Shown here: in pieces, positions 50,697 through 58,619 of the stretch
How positions within the stretch are numbered: the first letter of the stretch is position 1
Layout: every line of letters starts with the position of its first letter
Assembly (NCBI GenBank): GCA_965216205.1
Contig: OZ244139.1
Coordinates: 5,828,001-5,892,000, forward strand
DNA: 64,000 nt
Source: CADEDH01 sp965216205
GTDB taxonomy: Bacteria; Actinomycetota; Acidimicrobiia; Acidimicrobiales; SZUA-35
Direction: 5' to 3'
Made by a program: the position numbers and the translations under genes
Notes under the pieces: generated by a model
The model's input: the letters and a program-made list of their open reading frames with translations, nothing else
Database searches by the model: none
What the model was told of the DNA's origin: nothing

Positions 50697-51473
50697 ATGG
50701 TGAACGAGGGTGGTCGGGTCGTGGTGGTGACCGGAGTCGGTGCAGGAATGGGCACCGGGCTGGCCGAGGCGTTCGCCGGCCAGGGCGATGTGGTGGTCGG
50801 CTGCGACATCGACGGCCCGGCGGGCTCGGCGGTGATGGGTCGGCTCGGGCCCCAGGCGTCGTTCGTGGCGACCGACGTGGCCGACGTCGCCGAGGGCCGG
50901 GCGCTGATCGACCGGGTGGTGGCCGAGCACGGCCGCATCGACGTGCTCGTCAACAACGCCGGGGTCACCCGCAGCCTCGGGTTCTTCGACGTGACCGAGG
51001 AGGACTGGGACCGGATCAACTCGGTCAACGCCCGAGGGCTCTTCTTCCTCATGCAGGCGGCGGCGGTGGCCATGCGAGATGCCGGCACCGGTGGCCGGAT
51101 CATCAACATCGCCTCGATCGCCGGCAAGGGCTACCGCGGCACATCGAACGTGGCCTACGCCGGAACGAAGGGTTCGGTGATCGCGATGACCCGCATCGCC
51201 GCCTCGCAACTGGCCCGCCACGGGATCAACGTCAACGCCATCTGCCCCGGCGTCACCCGGACCGCGCTGTTCGACCAGGTCATCGACGAGCTGGTCGACC
51301 GGATGGGGAGCACCCGCGAGGAGGCGGAGGCCCGAGCCGTGCGCTCGATCCCACTCCGCCGGGCCAACGACGCCGACGACATCGCCCAGCTCGCCCTCTA
51401 CCTCGCCTCCGACGCCGCCCGCAATGTGACCGGCCAGTCGTGGAACGTCGACGGCGGCCTCATGTGGGACTAG
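50697..51473 (+). CDS. Short-chain dehydrogenase/reductase
   Basis: A 258-residue classical SDR. The cofactor motif T-G-V-G-A-G-M-G is at 13-20, followed by C-D-I-D indicating NAD(H). N-N-A-G-V is at about 89-93, the catalytic Ser in N-I-A-S-I-A-G-K and the Tyr/Lys pair in Y-A-G-T-K (near 159-163). I-C-P-G-V-T-R-T and D-G-G-L-M-W complete the fold. It stands alone on the plus strand between the ligase-like gene (49 bases) and the nitroreductase (91 bases). It probably oxidises or reduces a secondary alcohol/ketone; substrate unknown. Confidence 0.9.
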   Translation: MVNEGGRVVVVTGVGAGMGTGLAEAFAGQGDVVVGCDIDGPAGSAVMGRLGPQASFVATDVADVAEGRALIDRVVAEHGRIDVLVNNAGVTRSLGFFDVTEEDWDRINSVNARGLFFLMQAAAVAMRDAGTGGRIINIASIAGKGYRGTSNVAYAGTKGSVIAMTRIAASQLARHGINVNAICPGVTRTALFDQVIDELVDRMGSTREEAEARAVRSIPLRRANDADDIAQLALYLASDAARNVTGQSWNVDGGLMWD

Positions 51474-51564
51474 ATCTGGCCGCGGCGGCGAGGCTACGGC
51501 CGGCTCCCCGTCGGTCGGTGTTGTGGGAGGCTCTGATGGGCGGACCGGTGGAAGGAGATCCAGG

Positions 51565-52080
51565 ATGGAGACGTGGGATGCGCTGATGGCCCGCCGCCAG
51601 GTGCGGGCCTATGCCGACGAGACGGTCGACCGGGCGCTGCTCGAGAAGGTGCTCGAGGCGGGCCGTCGTTCGCCGTCGTCGCGCAATCTCCAGCGATGGG
51701 ACTTCGTCGTCGTGACCGACGAAGCGGTCAAGGCCGATCTCGCCCGAACCTGGCAGGGGGCGCAGTGGACGCCGGCCGCGCCGGTGGTGATCGCCCTGGT
51801 CGGGCCGGTGGTCGACGACGACCTCCAACGGTTGAGCGTCGAGTACGACCTCGGCCAGGCGGCCACCGCGATCCTGGTCGCCGCCACCGACCTCGGCCTG
51901 GCGAGTGGACAGTCGTCGAGCAGGGACCAGGACCTGGCACGCTCGATCCTCGGGCTCCCGTCCGACCGCTACTGCTCGAAGCTGCTCACCCTGGGCCACC
52001 CTGCGGATCGGCCGCTCCGCGCCGTTGAGAAGCCCGACCGTCGGCCCTTCGACGACGTGGTCCACTGGGACCGCTGGTAG
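51565..52080 (+). CDS. Nitroreductase-family flavoprotein
   Basis: A 171-residue FMN-binding protein of the nitroreductase family. The N-terminal R-R-Q-V-R-A-Y motif and R-R-S-P-S-S-R-N-L-Q-R-W-D-F-V-V (residues 34-48) bind FMN; A-A-T-A-I-L-V-A-A-T-D-L-G-L-A near 107 is the dimer helix. It is a little shorter than average (about 190-220). GGAAGGAG lies nine bases before the ATG at 51565, which decides the start over a longer reading. It reduces quinones, nitroaromatics or other electrophiles with NAD(P)H. It is convergent with the MBL-fold gene (25 bases apart). Confidence 0.87.
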   Translation: METWDALMARRQVRAYADETVDRALLEKVLEAGRRSPSSRNLQRWDFVVVTDEAVKADLARTWQGAQWTPAAPVVIALVGPVVDDDLQRLSVEYDLGQAATAILVAATDLGLASGQSSSRDQDLARSILGLPSDRYCSKLLTLGHPADRPLRAVEKPDRRPFDDVVHWDRW

Positions 52081-52105
52081 GGGGTCACCCCCGCTGCGTT
52101 ACCGG

Positions 52106-52984
52106 TCACACGTCGAGGCGGAATCCTCCGTCGCCGAGATCGACCAGCCGGCCGGCGGTCGGCTCGGGGAAGTGCGTGCCGATGACGAGGGCGTCGGATG
52201 CGGCCCATCGGGCGAACGCCTCGCGCCGGCTGGCTCGCGACTGGGTCTGGTCGGTGTCCACCACCGCCGCGAGCTCGGGGTCGGCGATCTGCATCGGCGA
52301 GTGCACCATGTCGCCCGTGATGACCGCCCGCTGGTCGGTTGACTCCACGATGAGCGAGATGTGGCCGGGGGTGTGGCCCGGTGTCGACTCGAACCACACG
52401 TTGTCGCTGATCCGGTGATCCACCGCCACGAGGTCGGCCAGGCCCGCGTCATGGATCGGGGCTACCGAATCGCCGAAGACGTCATCGCCGAACAGGTCGG
52501 GCGTGTTCCTCCAGTGCTCGAACTCGGGCCGGGCGAACAGGTAGCGGGCGTTGGTGAAGGTCGGCACCCACTTGCCGTCGACGAGGCGGGTGTTCCAACC
52601 GACATGGTCGACGTGCAGGTGGGTGCAGACGACCTCGGTGATCGACTCGGGCCGGTAGCCGGCGGCGGTGAGGTCCTCCAGGAACGGGAGCTGGAGGTTG
52701 TTCCAGTCGGGGCTGTGCCGCACCTTGTCGTTCCCGACACAGGTGTCGACCGCGATCCGATGCCCGCCGACGTCGACGACGAGGCACTGGATGCGCAGCA
52801 GGAGGTACCCCTCGTCGGTGACGAAGTGGGGCCGGAGCCAGTCCGCGGCCTCCGCCCGGGTCAGCACGTCCTGCTTGCTCACGCCCTCGAACAGGAACCT
52901 GGGTGAGGTCGGTGCCTGACTCTCGAGGATCGAGGTGATCGTTGCCTCGCCGACCTTCCATTGCAGCATGCCCGTGCTCCTCAT
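52106..52984 (-). CDS. MBL-fold metallo-hydrolase
   Basis: A 292-residue metallo-beta-lactamase-fold hydrolase. The dinuclear zinc motif T-H-L-H-V-D-H-V-G-W is at 121-130. Further ligands are in T-P-G-H-T-P-G-H (near 207), V-I-T-G-D-M-V-H with the bridging Asp, and a final I-G-T-H-F. C-V-G-N-D-K near residue 82 and the N-terminal G-E-A-T-I-T are typical of the quorum-lactonase/ lactamase B-like subgroup often called AttM- or YtnP-like. The start ATG is at 52984 (an alternative ATG five codons later). It could hydrolyse lactones or other esters; it is divergent from the small cupin gene at 53159. Confidence 0.88.
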   Translation of the reverse strand: MRSTGMLQWKVGEATITSILESQAPTSPRFLFEGVSKQDVLTRAEAADWLRPHFVTDEGYLLLRIQCLVVDVGGHRIAVDTCVGNDKVRHSPDWNNLQLPFLEDLTAAGYRPESITEVVCTHLHVDHVGWNTRLVDGKWVPTFTNARYLFARPEFEHWRNTPDLFGDDVFGDSVAPIHDAGLADLVAVDHRISDNVWFESTPGHTPGHISLIVESTDQRAVITGDMVHSPMQIADPELAAVVDTDQTQSRASRREAFARWAASDALVIGTHFPEPTAGRLVDLGDGGFRLDV

Positions 52985-53158
52985 CCGACCGACCGTTGCT
53001 CGGTCCGCGTTCGACCCGGTCAGCCGCTCACGCTAGCGCTCAACGCCAGGCCGCAGGAAAGTCCGACCGGCCCGCCGGCTTGCGCTGTCTCCCGTGTGCC
53101 ACTCGCCCCGTTCGCGATCGGCTGGCATTCCTGCCCGAACCGGGGGAATAGTGATGCC

Positions 53159-53467
53159 ATGACCGAAGAAGACTTCCGCCAGCTCCTCGTCGAGCGAGGA
53201 TATGACGAGGTCCGCGAGACCGAGTACGGGCCGGGGAGCGACAACGACCTGCACACCCACGAGTTCTCGGCGCTGCTCATGGTGCTCGAGGGCGAGTTCA
53301 TCCTGGAGCTCGAGGACGGACGCGAAACGTTCGTGGCGGGCCAGACGTGCGACGTGCCGGCAGGAACCATCCACGCCGAACGCACCGCCGACGTCGGCGC
53401 CCGAGTGATCGCCGGCCTCAAGCACATCCCCGCCGGTGACGCGGCAGGTCAACGAGCCGGCGGGTAG
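53159..53467 (+). CDS. Small cupin-fold protein
   Basis: A 102-residue single-domain cupin. The metal motif is L-H-T-H-E-F-S-A-L-L-M-V-L-E-G-E (with His, His and Glu ligands) and the second motif V-P-A-G-T-I-H-A-E-R-T, closing the barrel. The N-terminal 15 residues (E-E-D-F-R-Q-L-L-V-E-R-G-Y-D-E-V) form a short helix. The ATG at 53159 is used. Function is not known; proteins of this kind are often dioxygenases, isomerases or sensors. After the stop comes a 12-bp palindrome CCTGGGCCCAGG (53476-53487) that may be part of a terminator, then the tRNA gene on the other strand. Confidence 0.82.
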   Translation: MTEEDFRQLLVERGYDEVRETEYGPGSDNDLHTHEFSALLMVLEGEFILELEDGRETFVAGQTCDVPAGTIHAERTADVGARVIAGLKHIPAGDAAGQRAGG

Positions 53468-53599
53468 CGAGCGGTCCTGGGCCCAGGTGCTGTCCCGAGA
53501 GGCGTCGAGCATGCCCCGGCTTCTCAAACCCACGCGAGCACGAAGCGGAACGACGTTTCGGCAAGGGCGAAACTCGGGTCGAACGCCTCAGTTCGTACG

Positions 53600-53673
53600 T
53601 GGAGCTGACGGGATTCGAACCCGTGACCCCCTGCTTGCAAAGCAGGTGCTCTAGCCAACTGAGCTACAGCCCC
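53600..53673 (-). tRNA. tRNA-Ala (anticodon TGC)
   Basis: The minus strand folds into a complete cloverleaf of 74 bases. The acceptor GGGGCTG pairs with CAGCTCC, the D arm is GCTC/GAGC, the anticodon arm CCTGC-TTTGCAA-GCAGG has TGC at the centre, and the T arm CACGGGTTCGAATCCCGT carries the invariant TTCGAAT. The discriminator base is A and no CCA is encoded, usual for actinobacteria. No integrase or duplicated tRNA end is found nearby. Confidence 0.96.
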
Positions 53674-53740
53674 AAGATCGACCAGCGTAGCGGCGCGTGG
53701 ATCCTACCGAGATCCGATTCGTGGCCGTTACCCTCCAGCC

Positions 53741-54274
53741 ATGAGCCAAGAACACATCGACATCTGGAACCAGACCGCCGACGCCTTCACCCAGCGCTAC
53801 GACGCGATCACCGAGGAGCAGTGGAGCGCATCGACGCCTTGTGAGGGGTGGACCGTCAAGGATCTGGTCGACCACGCCGTTGGCGTCCAGGTGCAGTACG
53901 TCGGTGGCCTCGTGGGCGCCGACATCGCAGACGGCGCTGATTGGCCGGCGGTTCGAGACGCGATCCGCGGCGCGGTCGGCAACGAGGGTGCGCTCGAAGG
54001 GACCACCGAGATGGGCCCGATGGGCACGGTGCCCAAGACCGTCCCGTTCGGCGTCGGTGCCAGCGACCTCCTCATCCACGCCTGGGACCTCGCCAGGTCG
54101 ATCGGGGCCGACGAGACCCTGCCGGCCGGACCTGTCGCTGCCACCCACGCCGGCCTCCAGCGGTTCCCGGAGCAGGCCATGCGAGGCGAGAACATGTTCG
54201 GTCCGGCGGTTGAGTGCGCCGACGACGCCGACGAGCAGACCAAGATGCTCAGCTTCGCCGGCCGCACCGTCTGA
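53741..54274 (+). CDS. TIGR03086-family DinB-fold metal-binding protein
   Basis: A 177-residue DinB-superfamily protein of the actinobacterial TIGR03086 type: W-N-Q-T-A-D-A-F at the start, T-P-C-E-G-W-T-V-K-D-L-V-D-H-A near residues 32-46 with the metal-binding His, and the final L-L-I-H-A-W-D-L-A-R-S-I-G with the second His and Asp. Residues at the C-terminus (M-L-S-F-A-G-R) also fit the family, which includes maleylpyruvate isomerase-type mycothiol-dependent enzymes. The ATG at 53741 follows the tRNA by 67 bases. It probably acts on a thiol adduct or as a detoxification enzyme; substrate unknown. It converges with the frameshifted amidohydrolase. Confidence 0.88.
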   Translation: MSQEHIDIWNQTADAFTQRYDAITEEQWSASTPCEGWTVKDLVDHAVGVQVQYVGGLVGADIADGADWPAVRDAIRGAVGNEGALEGTTEMGPMGTVPKTVPFGVGASDLLIHAWDLARSIGADETLPAGPVAATHAGLQRFPEQAMRGENMFGPAVECADDADEQTKMLSFAGRTV

Positions 54275-54287
54275 GCACCGGCCGGAG

Positions 54288-55369
54288 CTACACCTCGCCC
54301 ACGACCACGTTGCCGTGGTTGAGGCCGAGCTTCGGTCGGGCCAGGACCGACAGGTCGCTCCGGGGATCCTCGTCGAAGAACAGCACCGTCGCCGGCTGGC
54401 CCTCGTCGAAGCTGTGGGTCGATCCCAGATAGTCATAGGCGGCGGCGGTCGTAGCGTGGACCACCGCTTCGGGGTCGAGGCCGTACTCGGCGAGTTTCAG
54501 CGACTCGGTGGCGATCCCCCCGTGGGGTACGGCGATGTCGGTTCCGGCGAGAACCGACACGCCGGCCTCGGGCGCTGACGCCAGCCGCGGACGTTGTCGA
54601 GCCCCTCGGCGAACAACTTCCCGCCGCTCGACGCCGTCCCGAGCATGTCGCGGATGCTCTCCATCGCCGCAATGGTCGGCACCCATGCGCCGCCCCGGGC
54701 TCCCAGCGCTACCAGATCATCGGCCGTGAGGAACAGCCCGTGCTCGATGCTGTCGATCCCGGCCGCCACCGCCATCGAGCTCGTCTCCGGCGCTGCGGCG
54801 TGGATCGCCACCCGACAGTCGGCGGCGTGGGCCACGTTCACCGCCTGGTGCATCGCCGCCTCGCTGAAGTTCGTGACCGCGCCGACGCCCTTGCGGGGCC
54901 AGTCGCCCACCAGCTTGACCCACGACGCACCGCCGCCCGTGGCGTTTCGTACCGCGCCGGCCAACTCGTTCGCCTCCACCTCTCGGGCGAAGCCGGCATA
55001 GTAGCCGCCGGGGCTGGCGATCATCTGTCCCGCCATCTGCAGCTCGGGTCGCCGGTCGGGCGGCTCGTTCAGCACCCGCAGCGTCACGCTGGTGCTGTGC
55101 CCCTTGTCGGCCACGAGGAACACACCGCCCTCGAGCTGGGCCCAGGCGTTGGCCTTCGTCCGCTCGAGGATCGCCTCCGGGTCGGAGTTGTCGTCCTCGT
55201 TGCCGCCGCCCAGGTGGGCGTGGCAGTCGGCCAGCCCGGGCACTGCCCACCAGCCGCCGGTGTCGACGACCCGATCCACCTGCTCGCCCGCTGGTCGGAA
55301 GTGACCGTCGATCACGGTCAGCTCATGGGTGGCTCCGTCGAGGGTTCGGATGGTCAGGCCGAGGCGCAT
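54288..55369 (-). pseudogene. Metal-dependent amidohydrolase broken by a frameshift
   Basis: Two overlapping frames together give one imidazolonepropionase/aryl-dialkylphosphatase-like amidohydrolase of about 360 residues. The first frame (ATG at 55369) has the metal motif D-C-H-A-H-L-G, a S-W-V-K-L-V-G-D segment with the likely bridging Lys, and I-H-A-A-A-P-E-T with metal His and later I-E-H-G. Near 54584-54589 the family sequence jumps to the other frame, which continues L-A-S-A-P-E-A-G-V-S-V-L-A-G-T-D-I-A-V-P-H-G, including the catalytic Asp, to the stop at 54288. Restoring one base at G-T-C-C-G-C|G-G-C-T-G would rejoin them. So it is a recent frameshift or a sequencing error; the sequence alone cannot tell which. 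Confidence 0.85.
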
Positions 55370-55448
55370 GGCGTCAACCTACTCCTCGCCCTCTCGACCC
55401 GCAGCCCGCCCACCCAGCCCCCGTCATCCGGCCGCCTCGGGTCGGCTT

Positions 55449-55671
55449 TGGCAGCGTTCTGCACGGGGGTGTGCGCCGGATCTGCCAGAGCTGGGCGGGC
55501 GCCTGGGTTTGGCAGCGGTTTGCACCGGGGGTGCGCGCCAGATCTGCCAGGGCGAGGTGGGTGTGGGGTTTGGTAGCGGTTTGCACCGGGGGTGTGCGCT
55601 GGATCTGCCAGAGCGGGGTGGGTGTGGGGTTTGGCAGCGGTTTGCACCGGGGGTGCGCGCCGGATCTGCCA
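55449..55671. repeat. Tandem array of 61-bp hairpin repeats, array 2
   Basis: GATCTGCCA recurs four times, in units whose GGATCTGCCA/AGATCTGCCA cores start at 55478, 55540, 55601 and 55662, steps of 62, 61 and 61 bp. On the plus strand each unit begins TGGCAG (TGGTAG in the third) and ends CTGCCA, 28 bases later, and has inner GCACC/GGTGC arms, so it folds as a two-step hairpin. The reverse complement of the core, CTGGCAGATCTGGCG, equals the core of array 1. It fills most of the 358-base gap between the propeller gene stop and the amidohydrolase start, both on the minus strand. Confidence 0.88.
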
Positions 55672-55727
55672 GAGAGGGGAAGGAGGGCTGCGCCGGGACT
55701 CCCGTTGGACGTCGCCGCGCTGCTGGC

Positions 55728-57497
55728 TCAGTCGCCGATCGCGTAGAACTGGCCGTTGCGGCTGCCGACGAAGATCTGCCCGTCCCACACCGCCGGGGTC
55801 GACTCGATGCACCCGCCGAGGTCGAGCGACCACAGCTGCTCTGGCTCGTCGACGCCGGCGGCGTCGAGCGCGAATGCGTTCAGCGAACCGCCGCAGTCAC
55901 CCTGGAGGAGGGTGTCGCCGATCACCACCGGCGAGCTCCACAGCGGCCCTGGCAGCCGGAGCCGCCAACGATCCTCGCCCGTCGCCCGATCGAGGCCGAG
56001 GAGCTCCCCGCCGTCGGTCGGCACGATCACCACGTCACCGTGCAGTGCCGCAGTCGCATAGATCCCCGAGTCGGGGCCGGTCTGGGCCTCCCGGCTCCAC
56101 ACCAGCGGATCGTCGGGGTTCGACGGGTCGAGCTTCATGATCTGACCGATCTCGGCGCTCCGCTCGTTCGACCGCTGGTACTCCGACCCCACGTACAACA
56201 TCCCCTCGTCGTCGACGACGATCGAGGCGTCGGTGTCATCACCGGTCCAGAATCGGAACACCCGCTGCGGCGCGTCGCCCGACCGGACCCCGCCGACGTC
56301 CCACCCCTGCACCAGGCCACCGGAGTTGGCGAAGTAGACGGTGTCGCCGCTGATCGCCACCGAGTTCTCCACCGACACCTCCTGGTCGCGGATGCCAGCG
56401 AGGAGCTCGTCGTCCCACGACTCGGTGCTGAACACCACCGATGGCGCAACGGTCACCCGGCCGCTGCCGTCATAGCCACGGTTCAGTCGCACCACGTAGA
56501 ACCGGCCGTTTTCGCCACCGACGAAGAGATGGTCGTCGACGACGAGCGCCGAGCCGTCCCAGTCGTTGTTCCACAACGTGGGCCCGTCGGTGTCCGACGC
56601 CAGCTCCCACAACAGCTGCGGCTCCGGACCGTCGAGGGCGACCACGTGGAACCGGTTGTCTCGACTCCCCGTGTACAGGAGTGGGAACCCGTCGGGGTCG
56701 ACGGTGACCGAGCCCTTGATGATGTCGTTCGTCTGGTAAGGCGGAAGCGCCTCGGCCCCGGTGGCCGGGTCGAGGAAGTTGACCCGCCGGTTGTAGGCCC
56801 CGAACGCCACCGTCCACTCGCCGCTCGTCGGCAGCCGGAACACCGACGGCTGGCCCGTCCAGCCCGTACCGCACCACTCCTTCGCCTCCCCGGCCACCGC
56901 CGACACCGAGCAACCGACGAAGTACTCCCACAGGACCCGAGGGTTGCTCGGGACCGGCCCCCTCCCGTGGAAGGTGCGGGTCGGATTGCCCCGGAACGTG
57001 AGGAGCCCGTCGACCGCTCCCAGGTCCGACCACGGACGCCCCGACGACGCCGGATCCACCCAGTACCGGCCGTCGGGCACGAACAGCCCATCGCCGCCCG
57101 CAGCGGCACCCTCACCCGCTCCATCCCCGCCGCCCGCACCGCTGCCGTCGCCATCGACGCCCGTCGCGGCGCCCGCGACCTCGTCGGCGTCAGCCTCGCC
57201 CACCGCCCCCGCCACCGCGGTCTCCGGCCCGGACGGGTCGCGGCCGAGGCCACCGTCGGCGTCGGAGCGGGAGCCGTCGATCACCTCGTAGCCGGCGAAG
57301 TCGGGCTCGGCAGGACTGCTCCTCAGCCGGTCCCCGTCGCCGTCGCTCCCGTCGACCCCGGACGCCACCACCGGCGCGGCCGACGCGCTCTCGATCGTGT
57401 CGTCGAAGTGGAACTTGAGCACCCCCAACGCAGCGAGCGACACCGCACAGAACATCCCGGGCAACGCCCAGGACGGTATGGTTGTCGATCGCTGCAC
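55728..57497 (-). CDS. Membrane-anchored PQQ-type beta-propeller protein
   Basis: A 589-residue protein. It has an N-terminal signal anchor (residues 8-29, hydrophobic), a Gly/Ala/Asp-rich linker to about 140, then a PQQ-like eight-bladed propeller with many W-x-S/D-G and D-G-x-x-Y-V/x-G-S repeats (for example L-Y-V-G-S-E-Y, V-F-V-G-G-E-N-G-R-F-Y-V, and a closing I-F-V-G-S-R-N-G-Q-F-Y-A-I). There are no PQQ-binding or enzyme residues that I can name, so it may be a binding or scaffold protein on the outer face. The GTG at 57497 is used. The upstream 191 bases to the HAD gene are divergent; I find no clear promoter in them. Confidence 0.8.
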   Translation of the reverse strand: MQRSTTIPSWALPGMFCAVSLAALGVLKFHFDDTIESASAAPVVASGVDGSDGDGDRLRSSPAEPDFAGYEVIDGSRSDADGGLGRDPSGPETAVAGAVGEADADEVAGAATGVDGDGSGAGGGDGAGEGAAAGGDGLFVPDGRYWVDPASSGRPWSDLGAVDGLLTFRGNPTRTFHGRGPVPSNPRVLWEYFVGCSVSAVAGEAKEWCGTGWTGQPSVFRLPTSGEWTVAFGAYNRRVNFLDPATGAEALPPYQTNDIIKGSVTVDPDGFPLLYTGSRDNRFHVVALDGPEPQLLWELASDTDGPTLWNNDWDGSALVVDDHLFVGGENGRFYVVRLNRGYDGSGRVTVAPSVVFSTESWDDELLAGIRDQEVSVENSVAISGDTVYFANSGGLVQGWDVGGVRSGDAPQRVFRFWTGDDTDASIVVDDEGMLYVGSEYQRSNERSAEIGQIMKLDPSNPDDPLVWSREAQTGPDSGIYATAALHGDVVIVPTDGGELLGLDRATGEDRWRLRLPGPLWSSPVVIGDTLLQGDCGGSLNAFALDAAGVDEPEQLWSLDLGGCIESTPAVWDGQIFVGSRNGQFYAIGD

Positions 57498-57688
57498 ACG
57501 CTAAGTCTGCCCTGTTGCACGCAGCTGGACACGGCATGGCCGATCGTCGCTATTCACCCTCGCCGACCGCACGTTCAGCGCCTGACCACCGCCGGGAAAC
57601 GGTGGGTGAGAGATGGGTGCGTGATGGATAGTGTGAACGCTCGCTCCGTTGTTCCCGAGGAATCAAGCGCCGAGAGATTGCCCTTCAC

Positions 57689-58582
57689 GTGATTCCCGGA
57701 CCGATCGCCATCTTCGACCTCGATCGCACCATGCACGCCGGCTCCGGGCTGGGTGTGTTCGCCCGCCATGCGTTCCGGGCCAAGTTCATCGGCGCCGACC
57801 GGATGGTCAAGTCGTTCGTGCACGACCTCGTCTTCCGCCGGGGCGCCTCCACCGACGGTCACATCAGCACGATCGCCGCCTTCGCGCTCGAGATGGCCGG
57901 CGGCAAGACCCTCGACGAGCTGCAACCGATCGTCGCCGCCACCACCAGCGAGATCGTCGAGTCGGTCCGGGTGCCGATGAGGGCGGTGCTCGAGCTGCAC
58001 CGCGAGGCCGGCCATTGCTGCGTGCTCCTGTCGGCCAGCCCACAGCAGCTCGTGGGTCCCATCGCCGACGCGCTCGGCTTCGATTACGGCATCGGCACCC
58101 TCATCGAGGAGGCCGACGGCGTGCTCACCGGCAAGATCGTGCCGCCGATGTGCTACGGCGAGGAGAAGCTGACCCGGCTCCGGGCCGAGATCGGCTGGCC
58201 CCCCGCCGACATCCACCCCAACCCCCGCCCCCATCAGCGCTCCGACCAGCATTCCTACCCCCGCCCCGGCCCCCGTCTCGACCAGCGCGCCGACCACCGC
58301 ACGGCTCCGGTCGCAGTCGGATCGACCGTCCGGCGATCGGGCGCCCCACATGCCGAGTCACTCCCGTCCGGCCCGGAACCGGCGGCCACCGCACCGGCAA
58401 CGCTCGCCGCCCGGCCCGGCTCGACCGGCGCCACCACCTACGCCTACGCCGACTCGATGTCCGACCTGCCGCTCCTCGAAGCGGTCCAGCTGCCGTTCGT
58501 GGTCGCTCCCGACCGGAAGCTCCGCGAGCTCGCCCAGAACCGCGAGTGGCCCATCCTCGACCTCGTCGACAGCCAGACCTAA
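57689..58582 (+). CDS. HAD-IB family phosphatase with a proline-rich insert
   Basis: A 297-residue HAD-superfamily phosphatase of the PSPase/HAD-IB type. Motif I is F-D-L-D-R-T-M (Asp10, Asp12), motif II L-L-S-A-S-P (near 113-118), the motif III Lys is in E-E-K-L-T, and motif IV is A-Y-A-D-S-M-S-D-L-P (Asp255, Asp259). Between the motif III helix and motif IV lies an insert of about 77 residues (172-249), rich in Pro, Ala, Arg and His, which ordinary members lack. It makes the protein longer than the usual 220 residues. The start is the GTG at 57689. It is divergent from the propeller gene and convergent with prfC (38 bases apart). Confidence 0.86.
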   Translation: MIPGPIAIFDLDRTMHAGSGLGVFARHAFRAKFIGADRMVKSFVHDLVFRRGASTDGHISTIAAFALEMAGGKTLDELQPIVAATTSEIVESVRVPMRAVLELHREAGHCCVLLSASPQQLVGPIADALGFDYGIGTLIEEADGVLTGKIVPPMCYGEEKLTRLRAEIGWPPADIHPNPRPHQRSDQHSYPRPGPRLDQRADHRTAPVAVGSTVRRSGAPHAESLPSGPEPAATAPATLAARPGSTGATTYAYADSMSDLPLLEAVQLPFVVAPDRKLRELAQNREWPILDLVDSQT

Positions 58583-58619
58583 CCGCGGCCACTCACCATT
58601 GGCCGACGGGCGACTGCGG

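Noticed and set aside
53600..53673. tRNA-Ala as an integration site of a mobile island
   Set aside because: No integrase, no direct repeat of the tRNA 3' end and no change in base composition nearby.
57498..57688. Small gene coding about 22 residues before the HAD gene
   Set aside because: A short frame starting near 57624 has no conserved features or clear ribosome-binding site; the region is more likely the divergent promoter area.
55329..57692. 787-codon plus-strand frame across the propeller gene
   Set aside because: It is antisense to a gene with clear propeller repeats, passes through repeat array 2 and has Arg/Pro-rich composition.
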